Numbered from the stretch's first letter, positions 1 to 8,403 are shown. The stretch: 14,715 nt of DNA from Sedimentisphaerales bacterium (GCA_016932895.1 JAFGCA010000318.1:1-14715); one strand, 5' to 3'. The notes: a model not told the origin generated them from the letters alone. Numbers and translations are program-made.

Positions 1-87
1 AGAGATGTAGTGCCGACCTTTGCCACCTGCGGACGGTAGAATAAGGACTTACGAACGTTTTTGAGCCGAATAGGGAAAGTCGGGTTA
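1..87. repeat. Left copy of an 87-bp inverted repeat
   Basis: This stretch is the reverse complement of 14583-14669, with four mismatches by eye (left positions 26, 29, 42 and 85), about 95% identity. Similarity stops abruptly at the inner side, at the TAA stop codon (85-87) of the PD40 fragment; the outer side is cut by the window edge, so the full repeat length is unknown. It could be one member of a dispersed family, the conserved end of a mobile element, or a duplicated gene 3' end. No transposase is visible next to it. Confidence 0.9.
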
Positions 88-273
88 GGCTCCGCGCAAG
101 AAACAAGCACGCATATAACGTGAAATATCCGGGTTAGAACAGAAATACAGTTCCAAGCCATCCGGCGAGATGCAGGGCGCGCCGTCATCCGATGAGCTGT
201 TGACCGTCGGCCCCAGATTCGTGGGCTCGCCAAAAGCGAAATCCGCCTGGGCGGCAAGGAGGATGGTTTTGAG
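85..273 (-). pseudogene. Fragment of a PD40 (WD40-like propeller) protein gene
   Basis: Read on the minus strand, this frame gives an AQADFAFGEPTNLG segment followed by TVNSSSDDGAPCISPDG and LELYFCSN. This is the start of a typical PD40 repeat from planctomycete-type secreted propeller proteins, where an RPGG-type continuation normally follows. Here the match is lost after about residue CSN, and the frame ends some 15 codons later at a TAA at 85-87, exactly where the 87-bp repeat begins. No start codon with a ribosome binding site or signal peptide is seen upstream. I read it as an internal scrap of a formerly longer gene, truncated at both ends. Family recognition is from memory of the motif pattern. 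Confidence 0.6.
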
Positions 274-365
274 GCGCCCAGTTGGAAGTGTGGCCCGAGC
301 TGAAGAAGGGGCTGGCGCTCCGTTTCGCGCCGGCCCTTGTGGATCTGGCGTGCAGCCAATCGTCG

Positions 366-498
366 TTACGGCCTCACCGCCTGGTGGTAGATGCGGATGT
401 CGTCGATCAGGCCAGTGAAGATGGTGTCGGGGCATGGTTGCCCCGTGGCCGATGTTCACGCCGGCTCGGTAGTTCGTCAGCATGCTTGGGATACCCAT
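366..498 (-). pseudogene. Frameshifted C-terminal end of a LamG-domain gene
   Basis: On the minus strand one frame reads NYRAGVNIGHGATMP. After a run of four C (plus-strand GGGG at 429-432) the sequence continues in another frame as DTIFTGLIDDIRIYHQAVRP, followed by TAA (366-368). The second part is the classic last strand of bacterial LamG/concanavalin-like domains (GLIDDIRIY pattern ending a few residues later). Removing one C restores a single frame across the junction, so a one-base insertion, or a sequencing error, explains the break. Upstream, the first frame meets a TGA just before 498, so only about 45 residues of the domain remain. It lies downstream of the large minus-strand gene but is separate from it. 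Confidence 0.6.
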
Positions 499-536
499 GG
501 CTACTCAGCGGTGCGCATCCGGCCGGCTCGGGAGAA

Positions 537-3434
537 TCACTGGGGGCCCTGAGGTCCGCGGTCAATGCTTACGATCACGTACGGCACCTCGATCTCAAGA
601 TCGGGATACATTCTGCCGTTGCCCTGGCTATCGACCGCCTCGACGAAATACATCAGGTTCCACTGGCAGACAATAAACTCTCCGGGAATCGTCACCGACC
701 AAAGCCCCGTCTGAGAATCGTACTGCATCTGCTCCGTCTTGTAGTCTTCATACTGAGTGACGTGTCGATAACGCAACCGAAGGGACTTGATGCCTGAGGG
801 ATCCCAGGCCCTGGCCGTTACGACGAGATCCTCGCCGGGTCTGGCGACGGAGACTCGCTCCAGGTCCACGTGAGGCGGCTGGTCATCGCGGGAGATGCGA
901 ATCACGATGGGAGCGCCCGTTCCGCCTGCCGGCAACGAAGTTGCTTCGCCTTGCCCGTTCTTGGCCTCGACGAAGTACCTGATCCTCGTCGTGTCTTCTG
1001 CGATAGGCACATCCACTTGATACCGCCACTCTCCCACGGCCTCCATCTCATCAGAGCGCCACGGTTCATCGTCGCGGCAATAGCGAACCTGGGCACGGGC
1101 CACCTCATCGCCCGCAGCGACGGTGGCCCGCAGGCGAACCGTCTGCCCCGGAACATGGCGTCGAACCGGCACATGGGCGATCCAGGGCGCATCGCCCTTG
1201 CCGCGAGGCTCGGCTTTAAGATGTTCCACTTCCAGTTGCCTCAGCCCGCTGCGCAGCTTCTCGAGCTCTTCTTGCCAGTGTCGGCTGAATCCCACCCGAT
1301 GCACACCCAACGCCAGATTCCTGCTGTACACGTCGTCGGCGGCCTCGACGAGTCGTTGCCAGGCCTCGACGGCCCGTCTCTCGCGGGCGACAGCATCATC
1401 AAAGGCGAACAGGTCGCCGGTCTGCTTGTACAGGTTGTAGCAGACACCGGCCCGAAGCCTCTCCGAGTGGTATCTCGCAAGATATGCGAGGATCTTGAGG
1501 TCCGTGGTCGTGGAGGTGAATTCGCCGCGGCGATTTCTCGGCGCGACGGTTTCCTCGGCCCAACCCACATACTCCAGGATTTGATCCGCGACATTCCGAA
1601 ACCAGCGGCTGGTTTCGGCGGGGCGTCGCATGGCCGTGTCCGTCCCTTCGATCACGCTGCGGGCCTGGTCTCGCATGTTCATAAATTGCTGGACATCACT
1701 GCCTTCGGCCCCGGCATATCGTGGCAAGTCATCGATGCGCATCATCTCGGCCCAGCCGCGCGTGGTTGGAAAGAGTCGATAGCGATAGCTGGCTGCCACG
1801 ATTCGGGGCAGAACCCGGCTCGCCAGGTGCAGCGCTTCCATGATTGCAGGTCCGGCCTTCCCGCCACACCGACGCTCGAACTGGCGTTGCCACACCTCTG
1901 TCGGCGCATCAAGGTCGTAGCCCAGCCGTCCCCAGAGCTGGTAGAAGTGCCAATAACGCTCGAACTCGTAGTCGTAGTACCGGTACGCCGGAGTGAGCAG
2001 ATCCAGGGGTTCGGCATCGTGCGGTTCTCCCAGCATCCAGGTGGCGAGCATTTCGTTGACTTCGAAGCTATCGCCATCGTAGAGGCGGGCGCTCCGGGCG
2101 AAACGTCTGACGTAGTCGGGGTCGCCCCAGAGCAGCAGGCGCGTCGTCCCGCCGTTCCACAGGCGCCAGTGCACTTTGTAGCGCTGGGGATAGCGCAGCA
2201 GGTCCGCATACCCGTGGCGGCGATCGTGCTGATTCGGCGGATTGACGTGCGTGGGGTGAAAGGGCAGCCCCATCTGCTCCATCCAGTACTTGGTTGTGAC
2301 CCGAAGATCGAGGCCCTGCGCCAATCCGTCGTCAATGATGGCATCGGGCAGTTCCTTGGCGCGGATATCCACCCGCAGGTCGGGACGCATCTTCCTGATG
2401 GTGCCGAACACTTCGTGCCAGAAGTCCTTCATCTCCCCGCGTTTCAGTCCCGACTCCCCGTGCATCCGGAACTGAAGGGCGTCGATTTCGGGAAAGACTT
2501 CGAGGAATCTTCGCACCGCCGCCTTGTTGTAGGCCGCCAGGTTCTCCGCCGTAACGCCCCAGACGAGACCTTCGATCGGTCGGCCGGCCTTGTCCGAGGC
2601 CCCTTCAATCCCTCCGCCCTGGACACCCCCACGGTAGATGTGATCCCAGATGGCCACCGTGACATCGACGCCGTGGGCGTGTGCGATTTCGATCATCCTT
2701 CTGAAGGCGGCGGTGTTATGCTCCTGCTGGTCGGTCGTCGTGCCGACCAGCTTGACCTCCGGAAATTCGGGCATGTCAAAGAAGTACGGGTAGGGCGGGG
2801 CCATGAATCCGCCGTTCTCGTAGCCGAAGACCACAACAAAGCTGTTGATGCGACTGCGGGCCAGCATGCCGAAGTATTTCTGCCAATGCTTCTCGTCGTA
2901 CAGCCGGCGTTCGAAGTAGGCCCGTTGCATCGTATACATGGATACGGCCCTTTCCCGCACATAGGGCTTCTCGCACGTGTCTCGAACGTGCGAAAACGGG
3001 TTGCCCGTCTTCTCGTTCCATGAGATTCGATCCGCCGTGTCCAGCGCCGCATACATCAACCCGCGAGCATCCGATCCGCAGAGGATGAGCGCCGCTTTGC
3101 CCTCCAATTCAGCACGTTGGATCACGAGGCCTTCCGGCTCCTCGGGCAAAGGAACGTTCAGCGTCCGCAGCGTGCGCGGGCCGGCCCCGTCGCTGGAAGC
3201 CACTTGCGCGAGGATCAGAAAATCCGCCTCCGCCGCGGCGACCCGGCTCAGCCGTTGAACCGTCAGACCCTTTTGCAGCAACGCTTCTTCAAGCGTTTCC
3301 AGACCGTACACGGCGGGGGGGCTGAGAGTTGTATCGACGATCATACCCACCCGATTGGCTGCGCGCGCCGGCGGGTTACCCCCCCAGGAGGTTGCCAGTA
3401 TACAAATCAAGATTGCCCATACCAATCGATTCAT
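537..3434 (-). CDS. Secreted alpha-glucuronidase-like glycoside hydrolase family protein
   Basis: A 965-residue secreted protein. Residues 1-25 are a Sec signal peptide (hydrophobic VWAILICILAT, likely cleavage after ARA). Residues about 28-137 resemble the N-terminal domain found before the barrel in GH67 alpha-glucuronidases and hexosaminidases. Residues about 155-560 look like a TIM barrel rich in aromatic residues (VFGYENGG 202-209, AIWDHIYRGG 261-270, RMHGESG 323-329, LWNGG 425-429, LLLWGDPD 433-440). Residues about 560-740 are helical. Residues 750-965 form two Ig/FN3-like beta-sandwich modules, each with a YFVEA(K/V) strand. E327 is a candidate catalytic acid, but I cannot assign a GH family or substrate. 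The start is well supported: ATG at 3434 follows GAGGAGAAGAAG, which overlaps the TGA of the reductase gene 11 bases upstream, so the two are very probably co-translated. The context suggests action on uronic-acid-containing glycans. Confidence 0.75.
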   Translation of the reverse strand: MNRLVWAILICILATSWGGNPPARAANRVGMIVDTTLSPPAVYGLETLEEALLQKGLTVQRLSRVAAAEADFLILAQVASSDGAGPRTLRTLNVPLPEEPEGLVIQRAELEGKAALILCGSDARGLMYAALDTADRISWNEKTGNPFSHVRDTCEKPYVRERAVSMYTMQRAYFERRLYDEKHWQKYFGMLARSRINSFVVVFGYENGGFMAPPYPYFFDMPEFPEVKLVGTTTDQQEHNTAAFRRMIEIAHAHGVDVTVAIWDHIYRGGVQGGGIEGASDKAGRPIEGLVWGVTAENLAAYNKAAVRRFLEVFPEIDALQFRMHGESGLKRGEMKDFWHEVFGTIRKMRPDLRVDIRAKELPDAIIDDGLAQGLDLRVTTKYWMEQMGLPFHPTHVNPPNQHDRRHGYADLLRYPQRYKVHWRLWNGGTTRLLLWGDPDYVRRFARSARLYDGDSFEVNEMLATWMLGEPHDAEPLDLLTPAYRYYDYEFERYWHFYQLWGRLGYDLDAPTEVWQRQFERRCGGKAGPAIMEALHLASRVLPRIVAASYRYRLFPTTRGWAEMMRIDDLPRYAGAEGSDVQQFMNMRDQARSVIEGTDTAMRRPAETSRWFRNVADQILEYVGWAEETVAPRNRRGEFTSTTTDLKILAYLARYHSERLRAGVCYNLYKQTGDLFAFDDAVARERRAVEAWQRLVEAADDVYSRNLALGVHRVGFSRHWQEELEKLRSGLRQLEVEHLKAEPRGKGDAPWIAHVPVRRHVPGQTVRLRATVAAGDEVARAQVRYCRDDEPWRSDEMEAVGEWRYQVDVPIAEDTTRIRYFVEAKNGQGEATSLPAGGTGAPIVIRISRDDQPPHVDLERVSVARPGEDLVVTARAWDPSGIKSLRLRYRHVTQYEDYKTEQMQYDSQTGLWSVTIPGEFIVCQWNLMYFVEAVDSQGNGRMYPDLEIEVPYVIVSIDRGPQGPQ

Positions 3435-3445
3435 TCTTCTTCTCC

Positions 3446-4459
3446 TCAGCCCATAAGCGTTTCCAGTTGTCGCTGCTCCACGACGGGCATGGGTCGAGTC
3501 TCTCGTACGACCTCAATGTTCGCTTTCAACTGACCTACCGATCCCACACCGATCACCGCGACCGAGATGGGCAATCCCAGTGCGTAACGGATCAGCGATT
3601 GCGCCTTTACCTGCCTGGACGTCTCATCGTGGTATGGCCGCAGCACTTGTTTGAAGGGATTTCCCCTGACCAGACAACCGTTACCGCCACCCATGACCTT
3701 CATGGCAATGACTCCCATTTGCTTGCGGTTCGCGACAGGCAGCAATTCTTCACGGTAGGGCCGGCGACGACCGACGGGGTTCAGTGTTGTCAGCAATGTG
3801 TCGAACTCATACATCTCGATGGACCGCTGCAATATCCCGGCGCTGTCGTGACCCGTGACCCCTGTGAATCGCGTTACTTTTTGCTCGCGCAGTTTTTGCA
3901 GGGCGGCCACAACACCATCGGGCTTGCCCCAGGCCGCGATATCGTCCCGGGAAGACACGCCGTGAATCTGCAGGAGGTCGAAGCGATCGGTGCGGAGCCG
4001 CTTGAGGCTTTGCTCGACACTCCGCATGGTGCCGTCATACGAGCGATCTGCGGTCTTGCACGCCAGAAAGACCTCCTTGCGACGCCGGCTGAGAACCTGG
4101 CCGTAGTCCGTCTCCGACTGTCCGTTGTTGTAGCTCGGGGCCGTATCGAAATAGGTTATGCCGAGATCGAGCGCCGTCTCAGCGATGGCTGCGGGGTCGT
4201 GATCCTCCGAAGGGGGCCGTTGCATGCCGATGACGCCGCCCAGCGCCAGGATGCTCACCTCCACGCCGGTTTTGCCCAGTGGACGCCGGGGAATCGTCAG
4301 TCGTGCTGCGTCTTTCGGCGGAGGCGTTGCGTCTGAAGCCAGCGCCGCCGATTTCAGACCGCCGACGCCCACGGCAACCGTCGCCTGGATAAACTCACGC
4401 CGACTACATTTCGACCTTGCAGGCATTGCACTTCCACGGTGGGATTGACCGTGTCTCAT
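3446..4459 (-). CDS. Tat-exported aldo/keto reductase
   Basis: An aldo/keto reductase of 337 residues that reduces carbonyls (or oxidises alcohols) with a nicotinamide cofactor. From the chosen start, residues 19-25 read SRREFIQ, a twin-arginine motif, followed by a hydrophobic stretch (ATVAVGVGG), so the folded enzyme is probably exported. The AKR fold starts near RRPLGKTGVEVS. The catalytic tetrad is complete: D105 and Y110 (FDTAPSYNNG), K135 (LACKT) and H166 (LQIHG). A longer frame reaches 4519, but ATG at 4459 is preferred because AAAGGGAG (plus strand 4468-4475) lies 8 bases upstream; a further ATG at 4426, just before the Tat motif, is the alternative. It is the first intact gene of a leftward operon with the glucuronidase-like gene. 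The substrate is unknown; a sugar or sugar-acid derivative is inferred from context. Confidence 0.85.
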   Translation of the reverse strand: MRHGQSHRGSAMPARSKCSRREFIQATVAVGVGGLKSAALASDATPPPKDAARLTIPRRPLGKTGVEVSILALGGVIGMQRPPSEDHDPAAIAETALDLGITYFDTAPSYNNGQSETDYGQVLSRRRKEVFLACKTADRSYDGTMRSVEQSLKRLRTDRFDLLQIHGVSSRDDIAAWGKPDGVVAALQKLREQKVTRFTGVTGHDSAGILQRSIEMYEFDTLLTTLNPVGRRRPYREELLPVANRKQMGVIAMKVMGGGNGCLVRGNPFKQVLRPYHDETSRQVKAQSLIRYALGLPISVAVIGVGSVGQLKANIEVVRETRPMPVVEQRQLETLMG

Positions 4460-4467
4460 GTCAGCGA

Positions 4468-4475
4468 CTCCCTTT
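4468..4475 (-). promoter_or_regulatory. Ribosome binding site deciding the reductase start
   Basis: On the minus strand this reads AAAGGGAG, 8 bases before the ATG at 4459. It favours that start over the longer frame from 4519 and over the inner ATG at 4426. Confidence 0.6.
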
Positions 4476-4589
4476 CTGTTCCTGGGCACCCGAACGTATT
4501 CCCTTCCCTTCGCTTTCAACGAGGCTATAGGAAACCAATTGCCTTGTCCAGAGTTGTCCGTCTCGGCAGGCTACCCGTTTCGCGGCGAA

Positions 4590-4880
4590 TCAGAAGTCTC
4601 GAACAGAGCCGTCGGGCGCATTGAGTCGCGGTTGCAGACCTGGCTTGCGAAACGGTCTGGCTCGGGCTCGCTCTTCGTCGAAAGCAACGCCGAGACCGGG
4701 ACCTTCCAGCGGCAAGGCAAATCCTCTTTCCACGGTGGGATACGGTGTGACCACGTCACTTTTGCCATCCCCGTTGACCCACGGCGCCTCAATCATCGTG
4801 ATGTTGGGAATGGCCAGAGCCGCATGCAGCGTCGCTGCCGATCCGACTGGACCAACATCAATCTTGGCAGGGACGTATGT
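4590..4880 (-). pseudogene. 3' remnant of an enolase-superfamily (mandelate racemase-like) gene
   Basis: The minus-strand frame is open from 4880 (TAG at 4881-4883 just upstream) to a TGA at 4590-4592. From about 4856 on it reads like the C-terminal end of a mandelate racemase/muconate lactonizing family protein: DVGPVGSAATLHAALAIPN, then TMIEAPWVNGDGKSDV, VTPYPTVERGFALPL, EGPGLGVAFDEE and QPRLNAPDGSVRDF. In intact relatives this part follows the catalytic barrel, so all metal ligands and catalytic residues are missing. No start codon or ribosome binding site precedes it. The remnant lies 130 bases upstream of the reductase start in the same orientation, so the leftward operon probably once began with a sugar-acid dehydratase-type gene. 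It is not a duplicate of the intact enolase-type gene at 12202-13494, whose C-terminus is clearly different. Confidence 0.75.
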
Positions 4881-4895
4881 CTATGCTATTATAAT
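4864..4895 (+). promoter_or_regulatory. Candidate sigma70-type promoter of the rightward operon
   Basis: TTGGCA at 4864-4869 and TATTAT at 4887-4892 are 17 bases apart. An overlapping perfect TATAAT lies at 4890-4895, with a 20-base spacer. Transcription would begin near 4900, giving a leader of about 105 bases before the HzsA-like gene. The promoter overlaps the broken 5' edge of the enolase remnant. Prediction from consensus only; promoter consensus in planctomycetes is less certain than in model species. Confidence 0.5.
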
Positions 4896-4929
4896 GGGTT
4901 GAGTCGATATTACCGACAACAAGCGCCTA

Positions 4930-4946
4930 CCGTTGATCTTCAACGG
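4930..4946 (+). other. Perfect hairpin in the leader of the rightward operon
   Basis: CCGTTGA TCT TCAACGG is a perfect 7-bp inverted repeat with a 3-base loop, about 30 bases after the predicted transcription start and 60 before the gene. No U-run follows (the next bases are ATCGGGGAATAAAA), so it is not a standard terminator. As RNA it could stabilise the 5' end; as DNA it could be an operator half-site pair. Confidence 0.45.
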
Positions 4947-4989
4947 ATCGGGGAATAAAACCACAGGAATGGTCCACTTAGCATTTCTT

Positions 4990-4994
4990 GGAGG
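4990..4994 (+). promoter_or_regulatory. Ribosome binding site deciding the HzsA-like start
   Basis: GGAGG lies 11 bases before the ATG at 5006 but only 2 bases before the ATG at 4997, and it overlaps the TTG at 4988. This makes 5006 the most workable start, although the spacing is slightly long. Confidence 0.5.
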
Positions 4995-5005
4995 TTATGG
5001 CCAGC

Positions 5006-8000
5006 ATGTCATGCAATACGACGCCTCACTTCCCGTACACGCACTGGATCGCCTTGTTTTCGATAACGTTCGCCGCCTTTGCCGCTGCGTCGCCAACTGT
5101 CCAGGAAGCACGCTTTGTGCGAGCTCAGGCCGAGCTTGATGGGATCAGCTTGGGCGGCCTGAAGATGGCGATTCGCGACCTGAGGAAGCGCTTTCCACAA
5201 CAGTACAGAAAGGGTGCCGAGTACCTCAAGGCCGTCGAGCAGTTCGAACGGACCGTGCCTCAGGTCCGTCAGGGTCTTCGCGAGCAGGACATGACAGCCG
5301 TGGAGCAAGTCCAGCAGATCTTCGCGTTGCAACGAAGGGCCTTGCTGGAGAACCCCCTGCTGGACTTCGACCGACTGCTGGTGATCAAACGCAAGCCGCT
5401 TGGCAATCCCCGCCGCGCCAGAGGTGATCGAGAAAACGACAAGGGTTTGGGCAGATTCCTTGGGTTGCCCCAGCAAAGCTCATGGCAACTCCACACCATG
5501 ACGAACACGGACGGGTGGGACAATGAGATTGCCGTGCTTTCTCCCCTTAGGCCAACGGGCAATCTCAAGACGATGTACAGGCCACCGGAGGGGCGGCTGG
5601 TCAATGAAATGGATTTGCACTTTGACGCCGACAGACTGATGTTCTCCATGCCGGACGGTGGGAAAAAGTGGCAGGTTTTCGAGATGGACATTACCAGCGG
5701 CGACCTGCGACAAGTCTCTCCGGCCAACCAGCCTGACGTCCACAATTTCGATTCGTGTTATCTGCCCAGCGAGAGAATCGCCTTTATCTCCACGGCTCCC
5801 TTTCAGGGTGTACCCTGCAATGCGTCGGTCAACGTCGGCATGAGCTATCTGATGGATGCCGACGGGACGAACGTTCGCCAGCTCTGTTTCGAGCAGGACC
5901 ACAACTTCTGCCCGACCGTGATGAACGACGGGCGCATTCTCTACCTGCGCTGGGAGTATACGGACATTCCGCACGTCTGGGCGCGCTTTCTGTTTACGAT
6001 GAACCCCGATGGTACGAGTCAGCGGGAATTCTACGGCAGTGGGGGATACTGGCCCAACGCGATCTTTTTCGCCCGGCCCATACCGGATCATCCGACAAAA
6101 TTCGTTGGGATTGTCACCGGTCACCACGTCGGCAGGGTGGGAGAATTGGTGATCTTCGATCCCGCGCGAGGACGCACGTCCACGGAGGGCGTCGTGCAGC
6201 GCATCCCCGGATATGGTCGCGAAGTCCAGCCCATCATCGAAGACAAACTCACGCTGGACAGTTGGCCCAAGTTCCTTCATCCCTGGCCTTTGAGCGAGAA
6301 CCATTTCCTGGTTTCGTGCAAGCCGAGCCCGGATGCTCTCTGGGGGATCTATCTGGCAGATGTCTTCGACAACATCGTCCTCATCAAGGAGGTGGAGGGT
6401 TATGCTCTGCTCGAGCCCCTCCCCTTGCGAAAGACGGAGCGGCCTCCTGTGATTGAAGACCGGGTGGACTTGAATCAGAGGGACGCGCTGGTCTATCTGG
6501 AGAACATCTACGTCGGGCCCGGCCTGAAAGGCGTCCCGGCCGGCTCGGTCAAGGCCCTGCGACTCTACACCTATCAATTCGCCTATCACAAAGTGGCCGG
6601 CATCAACCATCGGGTCGGTACCGACGGCCCGTGGGAGCCGAAACGCATTCTCGGAACGGTGCCGGTCGAGGAAGATGGCTCGGCATTTTTCCGGGTGCCG
6701 GCCAACACTCCCATCTCCATCCAGCCGCTGGACGCCGAGGGCAGAGGGCTGCAATTGATGCGGAGCTGGATGACGGCCATGCCCGGGGAGATCGTCTCGT
6801 GCGTCGGCTGCCATGAGAAACAGAACTCCGCACCGTCCAACCGGCGAACGATCGCCAGTCGACAGACGCCCGCGGAGATCAGCCTATGGCACGGACCGGT
6901 TCGAGGATTTAGCTTCCAGCGGGAAGTACAGCCAGTTCTCGACAAGTATTGTGTGTCCTGTCACGGCAAGACGGCCGAAGCGGTCGAGCCCGATTTGCGT
7001 CGAGATCAAGGACGATTCTTCGTGTACAGAAACGGCCGCCCCCAGCCGGAGATTGTATCCAACGTGCCCCAGCAGGAGTTGGTGAAGAAGTATGGCGGCG
7101 TCTTTCCTCCTTCGTATGTGGCGCTGCGAGGTCGCGTGAGGGTCGGTGGCCTCGAAAGCGACCTGCGACTCCTGGCCCCCGGGGAATTCCACGCTCGCAC
7201 GAGCGAGCTCATCCAGATGTTGGAGAAGGGACACTACGGCGTCCAGCTCGACCGGGAAGCGTGGCAGAGGCTCTACACCTGGATCGACCTGAACGCTCCC
7301 TGCCACGGGACGTGGCGGGAGGTTGTGGGTGTGGACAAGACGCGGAACGATCATCGCCGTCGGCTGGAGCTGCGCCGTATATACGGAGGTGACCTGGCGG
7401 ATCCGGAGGTATACCCCGCTACGGACGTCGGGCCCATCGACCCCGTTCGCCCGAAGGCCCAACGGGCGGCAAGGCCGGCATCTGTCACGGCGGCAAACTG
7501 GCCTTTCGATGCACGGCAGGCCAGGGCGCGACAGTCGAAGGCTAGGCGGACGCGTCGCACTGTCAACCTGGGAGACGGCATCGAAATGGACCTGATCTAC
7601 GTTCCCGCCGGAGAGTTTATGATGGGCGACATCCATGGTGAGGCGGACGAGCGACCGCTGACAAAAGCCAGGATCGACGCGCCTTTCTGGATGGGTCGGT
7701 TTGAGGTCACGAACGAGCAATACGCCCGATTCGACACGGAGCACGACAGCAAGTACGAGCATAAAGGCAGTTGGATGTTCAACGAGTGGGACCTCGGCTG
7801 GCCGATGAACCAGGCCCAGCAGCCTGTGGTGCGCGTCTCCTGGAGCGAAGCGATGGCCTTCTGTCGCTGGTTGTCCGAACGAACGGGCCAGCGAGTCACT
7901 CTGCCGACAGAGGCGCAGTGGGAATGGGCGTGTCGCGCGGGGACCGACACGGCCTTCTCGCACGGAGACCTCGACGCCGATTTCTCGGAGTTTGCTAACA

Positions 8001-8398
8001 TGGGGGACGCCACCTTGCGAGAGCTGGCGTACGATGCCCGGGACCAGTATGTGCCGGACATTGTGCCCCGTGACGACCACTTCGACGACGGGGTGCTCGT
8101 GACCGCGACGGTGGGCAGCTACCGTCCCAACCCGTGGGGACTCTGCGACATGCACGGCAACGCATGGGAATGGACGCGGTCGACGTATGCTTCCTATCCC
8201 TATGTCTCGACGGACGGCAGAAACGATGCGAACGACGCCGGTAGGAAAACGGTGCGGGGCGGTTCCTGGTACGACCGGCCCCGGCGCTGTCGTTCGGCCT
8301 TTCGTTTGAGCTACCCGGCCTGGCAGAAAGTATACAATGTCGGCTTCCGCATCATCATCGAGATTGACGACTCTGCCACGTTCGCCGCGGGCGAGTAG
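5006..8398 (+). CDS. HzsA-like c-type cytochrome fused to an FGE-like (SUMF1) domain
   Basis: An exported protein of about 1130 residues. Residues 1-30 are a signal peptide (hydrophobic WIALFSITFAAFAAA). Residues about 30-130 are helical. Residues about 170-405 form a PD40-type beta-propeller (LMDADGTNVRQL, TMNPDGTSQREF). Residues about 490-605 match the hydrazine synthase alpha-subunit middle domain (VYLENIYVGPGLKGVPAG, GTVPVEEDGSAFFRVPANT), ending in a haem site CVGCH (599-603). A second site, CVSCH, is at 649-653. A charged linker (about 775-850) leads to an FGE/SUMF1-type domain (852-1118: MVTNEQY-like FEVTNEQY, LPTEAQWEWACRAG, NPWGLCDMHGNAWEW, VRGGSW, GFRI). In catalytic FGE two cysteines follow RGGSW; here the first is replaced by aspartate (RGGSWYDRPRRC), so formylglycine synthesis is unlikely. 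Homology to HzsA does not imply hydrazine synthesis. It is the first gene of the rightward cluster; GGAGG at 4990-4994 supports the start. Confidence 0.8.
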   Translation: MSCNTTPHFPYTHWIALFSITFAAFAAASPTVQEARFVRAQAELDGISLGGLKMAIRDLRKRFPQQYRKGAEYLKAVEQFERTVPQVRQGLREQDMTAVEQVQQIFALQRRALLENPLLDFDRLLVIKRKPLGNPRRARGDRENDKGLGRFLGLPQQSSWQLHTMTNTDGWDNEIAVLSPLRPTGNLKTMYRPPEGRLVNEMDLHFDADRLMFSMPDGGKKWQVFEMDITSGDLRQVSPANQPDVHNFDSCYLPSERIAFISTAPFQGVPCNASVNVGMSYLMDADGTNVRQLCFEQDHNFCPTVMNDGRILYLRWEYTDIPHVWARFLFTMNPDGTSQREFYGSGGYWPNAIFFARPIPDHPTKFVGIVTGHHVGRVGELVIFDPARGRTSTEGVVQRIPGYGREVQPIIEDKLTLDSWPKFLHPWPLSENHFLVSCKPSPDALWGIYLADVFDNIVLIKEVEGYALLEPLPLRKTERPPVIEDRVDLNQRDALVYLENIYVGPGLKGVPAGSVKALRLYTYQFAYHKVAGINHRVGTDGPWEPKRILGTVPVEEDGSAFFRVPANTPISIQPLDAEGRGLQLMRSWMTAMPGEIVSCVGCHEKQNSAPSNRRTIASRQTPAEISLWHGPVRGFSFQREVQPVLDKYCVSCHGKTAEAVEPDLRRDQGRFFVYRNGRPQPEIVSNVPQQELVKKYGGVFPPSYVALRGRVRVGGLESDLRLLAPGEFHARTSELIQMLEKGHYGVQLDREAWQRLYTWIDLNAPCHGTWREVVGVDKTRNDHRRRLELRRIYGGDLADPEVYPATDVGPIDPVRPKAQRAARPASVTAANWPFDARQARARQSKARRTRRTVNLGDGIEMDLIYVPAGEFMMGDIHGEADERPLTKARIDAPFWMGRFEVTNEQYARFDTEHDSKYEHKGSWMFNEWDLGWPMNQAQQPVVRVSWSEAMAFCRWLSERTGQRVTLPTEAQWEWACRAGTDTAFSHGDLDADFSEFANMGDATLRELAYDARDQYVPDIVPRDDHFDDGVLVTATVGSYRPNPWGLCDMHGNAWEWTRSTYASYPYVSTDGRNDANDAGRKTVRGGSWYDRPRRCRSAFRLSYPAWQKVYNVGFRIIIEIDDSATFAAGE

Positions 8399-8403
8399 GA
8401 ACC

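Noticed and set aside
870..3023. Long plus-strand open frame (717 codons) opposite the glucuronidase-like gene
   Set aside because: It is antisense to a gene with a signal peptide and recognisable domains; its translation shows no domain and is explained by high GC content.
3329..4336. Plus-strand open frame of 335 codons opposite the aldo/keto reductase
   Set aside because: The reductase on the other strand has the full catalytic tetrad; this frame has no domain signature.
5480..6814. Minus-strand open frame of 444 codons inside the HzsA-like gene
   Set aside because: Antisense shadow of a strongly supported coding frame, with no recognisable domain or ribosome binding site.
5006..7400. 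Possible true hydrazine synthase and anammox locus
   Set aside because: Only the alpha-type homologue is present, with a C-terminal FGE-like fusion; no beta/gamma subunits or other anammox genes lie nearby.
6884..8155. Minus-strand open frame of 423 codons opposite the FGE-like domain
   Set aside because: Antisense shadow of the conserved haem and FGE-like region; its composition (many R, H, P, V) is typical of a shadow frame.
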